Made by a program: the position numbers and the translations under genes. Source: Sepiola atlantica (Eukaryota; Mollusca; Cephalopoda; Sepiida; Sepiolidae). From it: a stretch of 64,000 nt of DNA. Where the stretch lies: positions 558,001 through 622,000 of the forward strand of contig CAUVYP010000579.1 of assembly GCA_963556195.1 (NCBI GenBank), given 5' to 3'. The notes below the pieces were generated by a model that ran no database searches, had not been told where the DNA came from, and saw only the letters and a list, made by a program, of their open reading frames with translations. Of the stretch, positions 51,215 through 63,490 are shown one piece after another (the stretch's first letter is position 1; the number at the start of each line of letters is the position of its first letter).

Positions 51215-52888
51215 TTGTTGATGTTTTGCGTATTCAGTTTGTATCGACATATCTCCGGGAGTACAAGAGCTGAACTTCTGAAACTTGGTACTTCAGTAGA
51301 AAATGTGTGTCCGCTAATGTCTGCAAAGTTTCGGAGCACAATTCTTATAAATGTGGAAGTTATTAACACAAGCGATATACCTTTTAAATCGCACTAAATT
51401 TTGTTGATGTTTTGCGTATTCAGTTTGTATCGACATATCTCCGGGAGTACAAGAGCTGAACTTCTGAAACTTGGTACTTCAGTAGAAAATGTGTGTCCGC
51501 TAATGTCTGCAAAGTTTCAGAGCACAATTTGTATAAATGTGGAAGTTATAAACACAAGCGATATCAACTTAAAATCGCACTAAATTTTGTTGATGTTTTG
51601 CGTATTCAGTTTGTATCGACATATCTCCGGGAGTACAAGAGCTGAACTTCTGAAACTTGGTACTTCAGTAGAAAATGTGTGTCCGCTAATGTCTGCAAAG
51701 TTTCGGAGCACAATTCTTATAAATGTGGAAGTTATAAACAAAAGCGATATCAACTTAAAATCGCACTAAATTTTGTTGATGTTTTGCGTATTCAGTTTGT
51801 ATCGACATATCTCCGGGAGTACAAGAGCTGAACTTCTGAAACTTGGTACTTCAGTAGAAAATGTGTGTCCGCTAATGTCTGCAAAGTTTCGGAGCACAAT
51901 TCTTATAAATGTGGAAGTTATTAACACAAGCGATATACCTTTTAAATCGCACTAAATTTTGTTGATGTTTTGCGTATTCAGTTTGTATCGACATATCTCC
52001 GGGAGTACAAGAGCTGAACTTCTGAAACTTGGTACTTCAGTAGAAAATGTGTGTCCGCTAATGTCTGCAAAGTTTCAGAGCACAATTTGTATAAATGTGG
52101 AAGTTAAAAACACAAGCGATATCAACTTAAAATCGCACTAAATTTTGTTGATGTTTTGCGTATTCAGTTTGTATCGACATATCTCCGGGAGTACAAGAGC
52201 TGAACTTCTGAAACTTGGTACTTCAGTAGAAAATGTGTGTCCGCTAATGTCTGCAAAGTTTCGGAGCACAATTCTTATAAATGTGGAAGTTATAAACAAA
52301 AGCGATATCAACTTAAAATCGCACTAAATTTTGTTGATGTTTTGCGTATTCAGTTTGTATCGACATATCTCCGGGAGTACAAGAGCTGAACTTCTGAAAC
52401 TTGGTACTTCAGTAGAAAATGTGTGTCCGCTAATGTCTGCAAAGTTTCGGAGCACAATTCTTATAAATGTGGAAGTTATAAACAAAAGCGATATCAACTT
52501 AAAATCGCACTAAATTTTGTTGATGTTTTGCGTATTCAGTTTGTATCGACATATCTCCGGGAGTACAAGAGCTGAACTTCTGAAACTTGGTACTTCAGAA
52601 GAAAATGTGTGTCCGCTAATGTCTGCAAAGTTTCGGAGCACAATTGTTATAAATGTGGAAGTTATTAACAAAAGACTTATCAACTTTAAATCGCACTAAA
52701 TTTTGTTTATGTTTTGCGTATTCAGTTTGTATCGACATATCTCCGGGAGTACAAGAGCTGAACTTCTGAAACTTCGTACATCAGTAGAAAATGTGTGTCC
52801 GCTATTGTCTGCAAAGTTTCGGAGCACAATTCTCATAAATGTGGAAGTTATAAACAAAAGCGATATCAACTTAAAATCGCACTAAATT
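51215..52888. repeat. Monomers D-C-A-D-C-A-A-E-F
   Basis: Two D-C-A trimers in tandem (51215-51772 and 51773-52330), then A-E-F. Private changes are gaagttaaaaac in the second C, and tcagaagaaa and attgttata in E. Confidence 0.9.
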
Positions 52889-55120
52889 TTGTTGATGTTT
52901 TGCGTATTCAGTTTGTATCGACATATCTCCGGGAGTACAAGAGCTGAACTTCTGAAACTTGGTACTTCAGTAGAAAATGTGTGTCCGCTAATGTCTGCAA
53001 AGTTTCGGAGCACAATTCTTATAAATGTGGAAGTTATTAACACAAGCGATATACCTTTTAAATCGCACTAAATTTTGTTGATGTTTTGCGTATTCAGTTT
53101 GTATCGACATATCTCCGGGAGTACAAGAGCTGAACTTCTGAAACTTGGTACTTCAGTAGAAAATGTGTGTCCGCTAATGTCTGCAAAGTTTCAGAGCACA
53201 ATTTGTATAAATGTGGAAGTTATAAACACAAGCGATATCAACTTAAAATCGCACTAAATTTTGTTGATGTTTTGCGTATTCAGTTTGTATCGACATATCT
53301 CCGGGAGTACAAGAGCTGAACTTCTGAAACTTGGTACTTCAGTTTAAAATGTGTGTCCGCGTATGTCTGCAAAGTTTCGGAGCACAATTCTTATAAATGT
53401 GGAAGTTATAAACAAAAGCGATATCAACTTAAAATCGCACTAAATTTTGTTGATGTTTTGCGTATTCAGTTTGTATCGACATATCTCCGGGAGTACAAGA
53501 GCTGAACTTCTGAAACTTGGTACTTCAGTAGAAAATGTGTGTCCGCTAATGTCTGCAAAGTTTCAGAGCACAATTCTTATAAATGTGGAAGTTATAAACA
53601 AAAGCGATATCAACTTAAAATCGCACTAAATTTTGTTGATGTTTTGCGTATTCAGTTTGTATCGACATATCTCCGGGAGTACAAGAGCTGAACTTCTGAA
53701 ACTTGGTACTTCAGTAGAAAATGTGTGTCCGCTAATGTCTGCAAAGTTTCAGAGCACAATTCTTATAAATGTGGAAGTTATAAACAAAAGCGATATCAAC
53801 TTAAAATCGCACTAAATTTTGTTGATGTTTTGCGTATTCAGTTTGTATCGACATATCTCCGGGAGTACAAGAGCTGAACTTCTGAAACTTGGTACTTCAG
53901 TAGAAAATGTATGTCCGCTAATGTCTGCAAAGTTTCAGAGCACAATTTGTATAAATGTGGAAGTTATAAACGCAAGCGATATCAACTTAAAATCGCACTA
54001 AATTTTGTTGATGTTTTGCGTATTCAGTTTGTATCGACATATCTCCGGGAGTACAAGAGCTGAACTTCTGAAACTTGGTACTTCAGTAGATAATGTGTGT
54101 CCGCTAATGTCTGCAAAGTTTCGGGGCACAATTCTTATAAATGTGGAAGTTATAAACAAAAGCGATATCAACTTAAAATCGCACTAAATTTTGTTGATGT
54201 TTTGCGTATTCAGTTTGTATCGACATATCTCCGGGAGTACAAGAGCTGAACTTCTGAAACTTGGTACTTCAGTAGAAAATGTGTGTCCGCTAATGTCTGC
54301 AAAGTTTCGGAGCACAATTCTTATAAATGTGGAAGTTATTAACACAAGCGATATACCTTTTAAATCGCACTAAATTTTGTTGATGTTTTGCGTATTCAGT
54401 TTGTATCGACATATCTCCGGGAGTACAAGAGCTGAACTTCTGAAACTTGGTACTTCAGTAGAAAATGTGTGTCCGCTAATGTCTGCAAAGTTTCAGAGCA
54501 CAATTTGTATAAATGTGGAAGTTATAAACACAAGCGATATCAACTTAAAATCGCACTAAATTTTGTTGATGTTTTGCGTATTCAGTTTGTATCGACATAT
54601 CTCCGGGAGTACAAGAGCTGAACTTCTGAAACTTGGTACTTCAGTAGAAAATGTGTGTCCGCTAATGTCTGCAAAGTTTCGGAGCACAATTCTTATAAAT
54701 GTGGAAGTTATAAACAAAAGCGATATCAACTTAAAATCGCACTAAATTTTGTTGATGTTTTGCGTATTCAGTTTGTATCGACATATCTCCGGGAGTACAA
54801 GAGCTGAACTTCTAAAACTTGGTACTTCAGTAGAAAATGTGTGTCCGCTAATGTCTGCAAAGTTTCGGAGCACAATTCTTATAAATGTGGAAGTTATTAA
54901 CAAAAGACTTATCAACTTTAAATCGCACTAAATTTTGTTTATGTTTTGCGTATTCAGTTTGTATCGACATATCTCCGGGAGTACAAGAGCTGAACTTCTG
55001 AAACTTCGTACATCAGTAGAAAATGTGTGTCCGCTATTGTCTGCAAAGTTTCGGAGCACAATTCTCATAAATGTGGAAGTTATAAACAAAAGCGATATCA
55101 ACTTAAAATCGCACTAAATT
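52889..55120. repeat. 12-monomer HOR: D-C-A-B-B-C-A-D-C-A-E-F
   Basis: 2,232 bp, ending in E-F. The first A (53261) carries ccgcgtatg in place of ccgctaatg and tcagtttaaaatg with an in-frame stop. The E at 54749 has cttctaaaac. Both ccgcgtatg and cttctaaaac recur in the next block, so the two derive from one unit. The C at 53819 is the rightmost of the aacgcaag subtype. Confidence 0.9.
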
Positions 55121-58100
55121 TTGTTGATGTTTTGCGTATTCAGTTTGTATCGACATATCTCCGGGAGTACAAGAGCTGAACTTCTGAAACTTGGTACTTC
55201 AGTAGAAAATGTGTGTCCGCTAATGTCTGCAAAGTTTCGGAGCACAATTCTTATAAATGTGGAAGTTATTAACACAAGCGATATACCTTTTAAATCGCAC
55301 TAAATTTTGTTGATGTTTTGCGTATTCAGTTTGTATCGACATATCTCCGGGAGTACAAGAGCTGAACTTCTGAAACTTGGTACTTCAGTAGAAAATGTGT
55401 GTCCGCTAATGTCTGCAAAGTTTCAGAGCACAATTTGTATAAATGTGGAAGTTATAAACACAAGCGATATCAACTTAAAATCGCACTAAATTTTGTTGAT
55501 GTTTTGCGTATTCAGTTTGTATCGACATATCTCCGGGAGTACAAGAGCTGAACTTCTGAAACTTGGTACTTCAGTTGAAAATGTGTGTCCGCGTATGTCT
55601 GCAAAGTTTCGGAGCACAATTCTTATAAATGTGGAAGTTATAAACAAAAGCGATATCAACTTAAAATCGCACTAAATTTTGTTGATGTTTTGCGTATTCA
55701 GTTTGTATCGACATATCTCCGGGAGTACAAGAGCTGAACTTCTGAAACTTGGTACTTCAGTAGAAAATGTGTGTCCGCTAATGTCTGCAAAGTTTCAGAG
55801 CACAATTCTTATAAATGTGGAAGTTATAAACAAAAGCGATATCAACTTAAAATCGCACTAAATTTTGTTGATGTTTTGCGTATTCAGTTTGTATCGACAT
55901 ATCTCCGGGAGTACAAGAGCTGAACTTCTGAAACTTGGTACTTCAGTAGAAAATGTGTGTCCGCTAATGTCTGCAAAGTTTCAGAGCACAATTCTTATAA
56001 ATGTGGAAGTTATAAACAAAAGCGATATAAACTTAAAATCGCACTAAATTTTGTTGATGTTTTGCGTATTCAGTTTGTATCGACATATCTCCGGGAGTAC
56101 AAGAGCTGAACTTCTGAAACTTGGTACTTCAGTAGAAAATGTGTGTCCGCTAATGTCTGCAAAGTTTCGGAGCACAATTCTTATAAATGTGGAAGTTATA
56201 AACAAAAGCGATATCAACTTAAAATCGCACTAAATTTTGTTGATGTTTTGCGTATTCAGTTTGTATCGACATATCTCCGGGAGTACAAGAGCTGAACTTC
56301 TGAAACTTGGTACTTCAGTAGAAAATGTGTGTCCGCTAATGTCTGCAAAGTTTCGGAGCACAATTCTTATAAATGTGGAAGTTATTAACACAAGCGATAT
56401 ACCTTTTAAATCGCACTAAATTTTGTTGATGTTTTGCGTATTCAGTTTGTATCGACATATCTCCGGGAGTACAAGAGCTGAACTTCTGAAACTTGGTACT
56501 TCAGTAGAAAATGTGTGTCCGCTAATGTCTGCAAAGTTTCAGAGCACAATTCTTATAAATGTGGAAGTTATAAACAAAAGCGATATCAACTTAAAATCGC
56601 ACTAAATTTTGTTGATGTTTTGCGTATTCAGTTTGTATCGACATATCTCCGGGAGTACAAGAGCTGAACTTCTGAAACTTGGTACTTCAGTAGAAAATGT
56701 GTGTCCGCTAATGTCTGCAAAGTTTCGGAGCACAATTCTTATAAATGTGGAAGCTATAAACAAAAGCGATATCAACTTAAAATCGCACTAAATTTTGTTG
56801 ATGTTTTGCGTATTCAGTTTGTATCGACATATCTCCGGGAGTACAAGAGCTGAACTTCTGAAACTTGGTACTTCAGTAGAAAATGTGTGTCCGCTAATGT
56901 CTGCAAAGTTTCGGAGCACAATTCTTATAAATGTGGAAGTTATAAACAAAAGCGATATCAACTTAAAATCGCACTAAATTTTGTTGATGTTTTGCGTATT
57001 CAGTTTGTATCGACATATCTCCGGGAGTACAAGAGCTGAACTTCTGAAACTTGGTACCTCAGTAGAAAATGTGTGTCCGCTAATGTCTGCAAAGTTTCAG
57101 AGCACAATTCTTATAAATGTGGAAGTTATAAACAAAAGCGATATCAACTTAAAATCGCACTAAATTTTGTTGATGTTTTGCGTATTCAGTTTGTATCGAC
57201 ATATCTCCGGGAGTACAAGAGCTGAACTTCTGAAACTTGGTACTTCAGTAGAAAATGTGTGTCCGCTAATGTCTGCAAAGTTTCGGAGCACAATTCTTAT
57301 AAATGTGGAAGTTATAAACAAAAGCGATATCAACTTAAAATCGCACTAAATTTTGTTGATGTTTTGCGTATTCAGTTTGTATCGACATATCTCCGGGAGT
57401 ACAAGAGCTGAACTTCTGAAACTTGGTACTTCAGTAGAAAATGTATGTCCGCGTATGTCTGCAAAGTTTCGGAGCACAATTCTTATAAATGTGGAAGTTA
57501 TAAACAAAAGCGATATCAACTTAAAATCGCACTAAATTTTGTTGATGTTTTGCGTATTCAGTTTGTATCGACATATCTCCGGGAGTACAAGAGCTGAACT
57601 TCTGAAACTTGGTACTTCAGTAGGAAATGTGTGTCCGCTAATGTCTGCAAAGTTTCGGAGCACAATTCTTATAAATGTGGAAGTTATAAACAAAAGCGAT
57701 ATCAACTTAAAATCGCACTAAATTTTGTTGATGTTTTGCGTATTCAGTTTGTATCGACATATCTCCGGGAGTACAAGAGCTGAACTTCTGAAACTTGGTA
57801 CTTCAGTAGAAAATGTGTGTCCGCTAATGTCTGCAAAGTTTCGGAGCACAATTCTTATAAATGTGGAAGTTATTAACACAAGCGATATACCTTTTAAATC
57901 GCACTAAATTTTGTTGATGTTTTGCGTATTCAGTTTGTATCGACATATCTCCGGGAGTACAAGAGCTGAACTTCTGAAACTTGGTACTTCAGTAGAAAAT
58001 GTGTGTCCGCTAATGTCTGCAAAGTTTCAGAGCACAATTTGTATAAATGTGGAAGTTATAAACACAAGCGATATCAACTTAAAATCGCACTAAATTTTGT

Positions 58101-58654
58101 TGATGTTTTGCGTATTCAGTTTGTATCGACATATCTCCGGGAGTACAAGAGCTGAACTTCAGAAACTTGGTACTTCAGTAGAAAATGTGTGTCCGCTAAT
58201 GTCTGCAAAGTTTCGGAGCACAATTCTTATAAATGTGGAAGTTATAAACAAAAGCGATATCAACTTAAAATCGCACTAAATTTTGTTGATGTTTTGCGTA
58301 TTCAGTTTGTATCGACATATCTCCGGGAGTACAAGAGCTGAACTTCTAAAACTTTGTACTTCAGTAGAAAATGTGTGTCCGCTAATGTCTGCAAAGTTTC
58401 GGAGCACAATTCTTATAAATGTGGAAGTTATTAACAAAAGACTTATCAACTTTAAATCGCACTAAATTTTGTTTATGTTTTGCGTATTCAGTTTGTATCG
58501 ACATATCTCCGGGAGTACAAGAGCTGAACTTCTGAAACTTCGTACATCAGTAGAAAATGTGTGTCCGCTATTGTCTGCAAAGTTTCGGAGCACAATTCTC
58601 ATAAATGTGGAAGTTATAAACAAAAGCGATATCAACTTAAAATCGCACTAAATT
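55121..58654. repeat. 19-monomer expanded relative of the 12-monomer HOR
   Basis: Order D-C-A-B-B-A-D-B-A-A-B-A-A-A-D-C-A-E-F. The ends match 52889-55120 (D-C-A-B-B and A-D-C-A-E-F), with ccgcgtatg in the A monomers at 55493 and 57353 and cttctaaaac in the E at 58283. The aacgcaag C is missing and an A-rich stretch is inserted. This block holds the rightmost E-F pair (58283-58654). Confidence 0.88.
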
Positions 58655-59584
58655 TTGTTGATGTTTTGCGTATTCAGTTTGTATCGACATATCTCCGGGA
58701 GTACAAGAGCTGAACTTCTGAAACTTGGTACTTCAGTAGAAAATGTGTGTCCGCTAATGTCTGCAAAGTTTCGGAGCACAATTCTTATAAATGTGGAAGT
58801 TATTAACACAAGCGATATACCTTTTAAATCGCACTAAATTTTGTTGATGTTTTGCGTATTCAGTTTGTATCGACATATCTCCGGGAGTACAAGAGCTGAA
58901 CTTCTGAAACTTGGTACTTCAGTAGAAAATGTGTGTCCGCTAATGTCTGCAAAGTTTCAGAGCACAATTCTTATAAATGTGGAAGTTATAAACAAAAGCG
59001 ATATCAACTTAAAATCGCATTAAATTTTGTTGATGTTTTGCGTATTCAGTTTGTATCGACATATCTCCGGGAGTACAAGAGCTGAACTTCTGAAACTTGG
59101 TACTTCAGTAGAAAATGTGTGTCCGCTAATGTCTGCAAAGTTTCAGAGCACAATTTGTATAAATGTGGAAGTTATAAACACAAGCGATATCAACTTAAAA
59201 TCGCACTAAATTTTGTTGATGTTTTGCGTATTCAGTTTGTATCGACATATCTCCGGGAGTACAAGAGCTGAACTTCTGAAACTTGGTACTTCAGTCGAAA
59301 ATGTGTGTCCGCTAATGTCTGCAAAGTTTCGGAGCACAATTCTTATAAATGTGGAAGTTATTAACACAAGCGATATACCTTTTAAATCGCACTAAATTTT
59401 GTTGATGTTTTGCGTATTCAGTTTGTATCGACATATCTCCGGGAGTACAAGAGCTGAACTTCTGAAACTTCGTACATCAGTAGAAAATGTGTGTCCGCTA
59501 ATGTCTGCAAAGTTTCAGAGCACAATTCTTATAAATGTGGAAGTTATAAACAAAAGCGATATCAACTTAAAATCGCACTAAATT
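58655..59584. repeat. Monomers D-B-C-D-B
   Basis: Five monomers with gcattaaat in the first B. The last B (59399) has F-like cttcgtacatcag inside a B backbone, a patch consistent with gene conversion. Confidence 0.88.
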
Positions 59585-61630
59585 TTGTTGATGTTTTGCG
59601 TATTCAGTTTGTATCGACATATCTCCGGGAGTACAAGAGCTGAACTTCTGAAACTTGGTACTTCAGTAGAAAATGTGTGTCCGCTAATGTCTGCAAAGTT
59701 TCGGAGCACAATTCTTATAAATGTGGAAGTTATAAACAAAAGCGATATCAACTTAAAATCGCACTAAATTTTGTTGATGTTTTGCGTATTCAGTTTGTAT
59801 CGACATATCTCCGGGAGTACAAGAGCTGAACTTCTGAAACTTGGTACTTCAGTAGAAAATGTGTGTCCGCTAATGTCTGCAAAGTTTCGGAGCACAATTC
59901 TTATAAATGTGGAAGTTATTAACACAAGCGATATACCTTTTAAATCGCACTAAATTTTGTTGATGTTTTGCGTATTCAGTTTGTATCGACATATCTCCGG
60001 GAGTACAAGAGCTGAACTTCTGAAACTTGGTACTTCAGTAGAAAATGTGTGTCCGCTAATGTCTGCAAAGTTTCAGAGCACAATTCTTATAAATGTGGAA
60101 GTTATAAACAAAAGCGATATCAACTTAAAATCGCACTAAATTTTGTTGATGTTTTGCGTATTCAGTTTGTATCGACATATCTCCGGGAGTACAAGAGCTG
60201 AACTTCTGAAACTTGGTACTTCAGTAGAAAACGTGTGTCCGCTAATGTCTGCAAAGTTTCAGAGCACAATTTGTATAAATGTGGAAGTTATAAACACAAG
60301 CGATATCAACTTAAAATCGCACTAAATTTTGTTGATGTTTTGCGTATTCAGTTTGTATCGACATATCTCCGGGAGTACAAGAGCTGAACTTCTGAAACTT
60401 GGTACTTCAGTAGAAAATGTGTGTCCGCTAATGTCTGCAAAGTTTCGGAGCACAATTCTTATAAATGTGGAAGCTATAAACAAAAGCGATATCAACTTAA
60501 AATCGCACTAAATTTTGTTGATGTTTTGCGTATTCAGTTTGTATCGACATATCTCCGGGAGTACAAGAGCTGAACTTCTGAAACTTGGTACTTCAGTAGA
60601 AAATGTATGTCCGCTAATGTCTGCAAAGTTTCGGAGCACAATTCTTATAAATGTGGAAGTTATTTACACAAGCGATATACCTTTTAAATCGCACTAAATT
60701 TTGTTGATGTTTTGCGTATTCAGTTTGTATCGACATATCTCCGGGAGTACAAGAGCTGAACTTCTGAAACTTGGTACTTCAGTAGAAAATGTGTGTCCGC
60801 TAATGTCTGCAAAGTTTCAGAGCACAATTCTTATAAATGTGGAAGTTATAAACAAAAGCGATATCAACTTAAAATCGCACTAAATTTTGTTGATGTTTTG
60901 CGTATTCAGTTCGTATCGACATATCTCCGGGAGTACAAGAGCTGAACTTCTGAAACTTGGTACTTCAGTAGAAAATGTGTGTCCGCTAATGTCTGCAAAG
61001 TTTCGGAGCACAATTCTTATAAATGTGGAAGTCATAAACAAAAGCGATATCAACTTAAAATCGCACTAAATTTTGTTGATGTTTTGCGTATTCAGTTTGT
61101 ATCGACATATCTCCGGGAGTACAAGAGCTGAGCTTCTGAAACTTGGTACTTCAGTAGAAAATGTGTGTCCGCTAATGTCTGCAAAGTTTCAGAGCACAAT
61201 TCTTATAAATGTGGAAGTTATAAACAAAAGCGATATCAACTTAAAATCGCACTAAATTTTGTTGATGTTTTGCGTATTCAGTTTGTATCGACATATCTCC
61301 GGGAGTACAAGAGCTGAACTTCTGAAACTTGGTACTTCAGTAGAAAATGTGTGTCCGCTAATGTCTGCAAAGTTTCAGAGCACAATTTGTATAAATGTGG
61401 AAGTTATAAACACAAGCGATATCAACTTAAAATCGCACTAAATTTTGTTGATGTTTTGCGTATTCAGTTTGTATCGACATATCTCCGGGAGTACAAGAGC
61501 TGAACTTCTGAAACTTGGTACTTCAGTAGAAAATGTGTGTCCGCTAATGTCTGCAAAGTTTCAGAGCACAATTCTTATAAATGTGGAAGTTATAAACAAA
61601 AGCGATATCAACTTAAAATCGCACTAAATT
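59585..61630. repeat. 2,046-bp tandem duplication, copy 1 (11 monomers)
   Basis: Order A-D-B-C-A-D-B-A-B-C-B, exactly eleven times 186 bp. Shared markers with the next copy: gaaaacgtgtg in C, gaagctat in A, gtatgtcc plus gttatttac in D, cagttcgtatc plus gtcataaac in A, and gctgagcttc in B. No difference spotted over the shared 1,860 bp. Confidence 0.94.
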
Positions 61631-63490
61631 TTGTTGATGTTTTGCGTATTCAGTTTGTATCGACATATCTCCGGGAGTACAAGAGCTGAACTTCTGAAAC
61701 TTGGTACTTCAGTAGAAAATGTGTGTCCGCTAATGTCTGCAAAGTTTCGGAGCACAATTCTTATAAATGTGGAAGTTATAAACAAAAGCGATATCAACTT
61801 AAAATCGCACTAAATTTTGTTGATGTTTTGCGTATTCAGTTTGTATCGACATATCTCCGGGAGTACAAGAGCTGAACTTCTGAAACTTGGTACTTCAGTA
61901 GAAAATGTGTGTCCGCTAATGTCTGCAAAGTTTCGGAGCACAATTCTTATAAATGTGGAAGTTATTAACACAAGCGATATACCTTTTAAATCGCACTAAA
62001 TTTTGTTGATGTTTTGCGTATTCAGTTTGTATCGACATATCTCCGGGAGTACAAGAGCTGAACTTCTGAAACTTGGTACTTCAGTAGAAAATGTGTGTCC
62101 GCTAATGTCTGCAAAGTTTCAGAGCACAATTCTTATAAATGTGGAAGTTATAAACAAAAGCGATATCAACTTAAAATCGCACTAAATTTTGTTGATGTTT
62201 TGCGTATTCAGTTTGTATCGACATATCTCCGGGAGTACAAGAGCTGAACTTCTGAAACTTGGTACTTCAGTAGAAAACGTGTGTCCGCTAATGTCTGCAA
62301 AGTTTCAGAGCACAATTTGTATAAATGTGGAAGTTATAAACACAAGCGATATCAACTTAAAATCGCACTAAATTTTGTTGATGTTTTGCGTATTCAGTTT
62401 GTATCGACATATCTCCGGGAGTACAAGAGCTGAACTTCTGAAACTTGGTACTTCAGTAGAAAATGTGTGTCCGCTAATGTCTGCAAAGTTTCGGAGCACA
62501 ATTCTTATAAATGTGGAAGCTATAAACAAAAGCGATATCAACTTAAAATCGCACTAAATTTTGTTGATGTTTTGCGTATTCAGTTTGTATCGACATATCT
62601 CCGGGAGTACAAGAGCTGAACTTCTGAAACTTGGTACTTCAGTAGAAAATGTATGTCCGCTAATGTCTGCAAAGTTTCGGAGCACAATTCTTATAAATGT
62701 GGAAGTTATTTACACAAGCGATATACCTTTTAAATCGCACTAAATTTTGTTGATGTTTTGCGTATTCAGTTTGTATCGACATATCTCCGGGAGTACAAGA
62801 GCTGAACTTCTGAAACTTGGTACTTCAGTAGAAAATGTGTGTCCGCTAATGTCTGCAAAGTTTCAGAGCACAATTCTTATAAATGTGGAAGTTATAAACA
62901 AAAGCGATATCAACTTAAAATCGCACTAAATTTTGTTGATGTTTTGCGTATTCAGTTCGTATCGACATATCTCCGGGAGTACAAGAGCTGAACTTCTGAA
63001 ACTTGGTACTTCAGTAGAAAATGTGTGTCCGCTAATGTCTGCAAAGTTTCGGAGCACAATTCTTATAAATGTGGAAGTCATAAACAAAAGCGATATCAAC
63101 TTAAAATCGCACTAAATTTTGTTGATGTTTTGCGTATTCAGTTTGTATCGACATATCTCCGGGAGTACAAGAGCTGAGCTTCTGAAACTTGGTACTTCAG
63201 TAGAAAATGTGTGTCCGCTAATGTCTGCAAAGTTTCAGAGCACAATTCTTATAAATGTGGAAGTTATAAACAAAAGCGATATCAACTTAAAATCGCACTA
63301 AATTTTGTTGATGTTTTGCGTATTCAGTTTGTATCGACATATCTCCGGGAGTACAAGAGCTGAACTTCTGAAACTTGGTACTTCAGTAGAAAATGTGTGT
63401 CCGCTAATGTCTGCAAAGTTTCAGAGCACAATTTGTATAAATGTGGAAGTTATAAACACAAGCGATATCAACTTAAAATCGCACTAAATT
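61631..63490. repeat. Tandem duplication, copy 2 (10 of 11 monomers)
   Basis: Copy of 59585-61444. The eleventh monomer (B at 61445 in copy 1) is replaced by an A with gaagctat at 63491. Confidence 0.94.
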
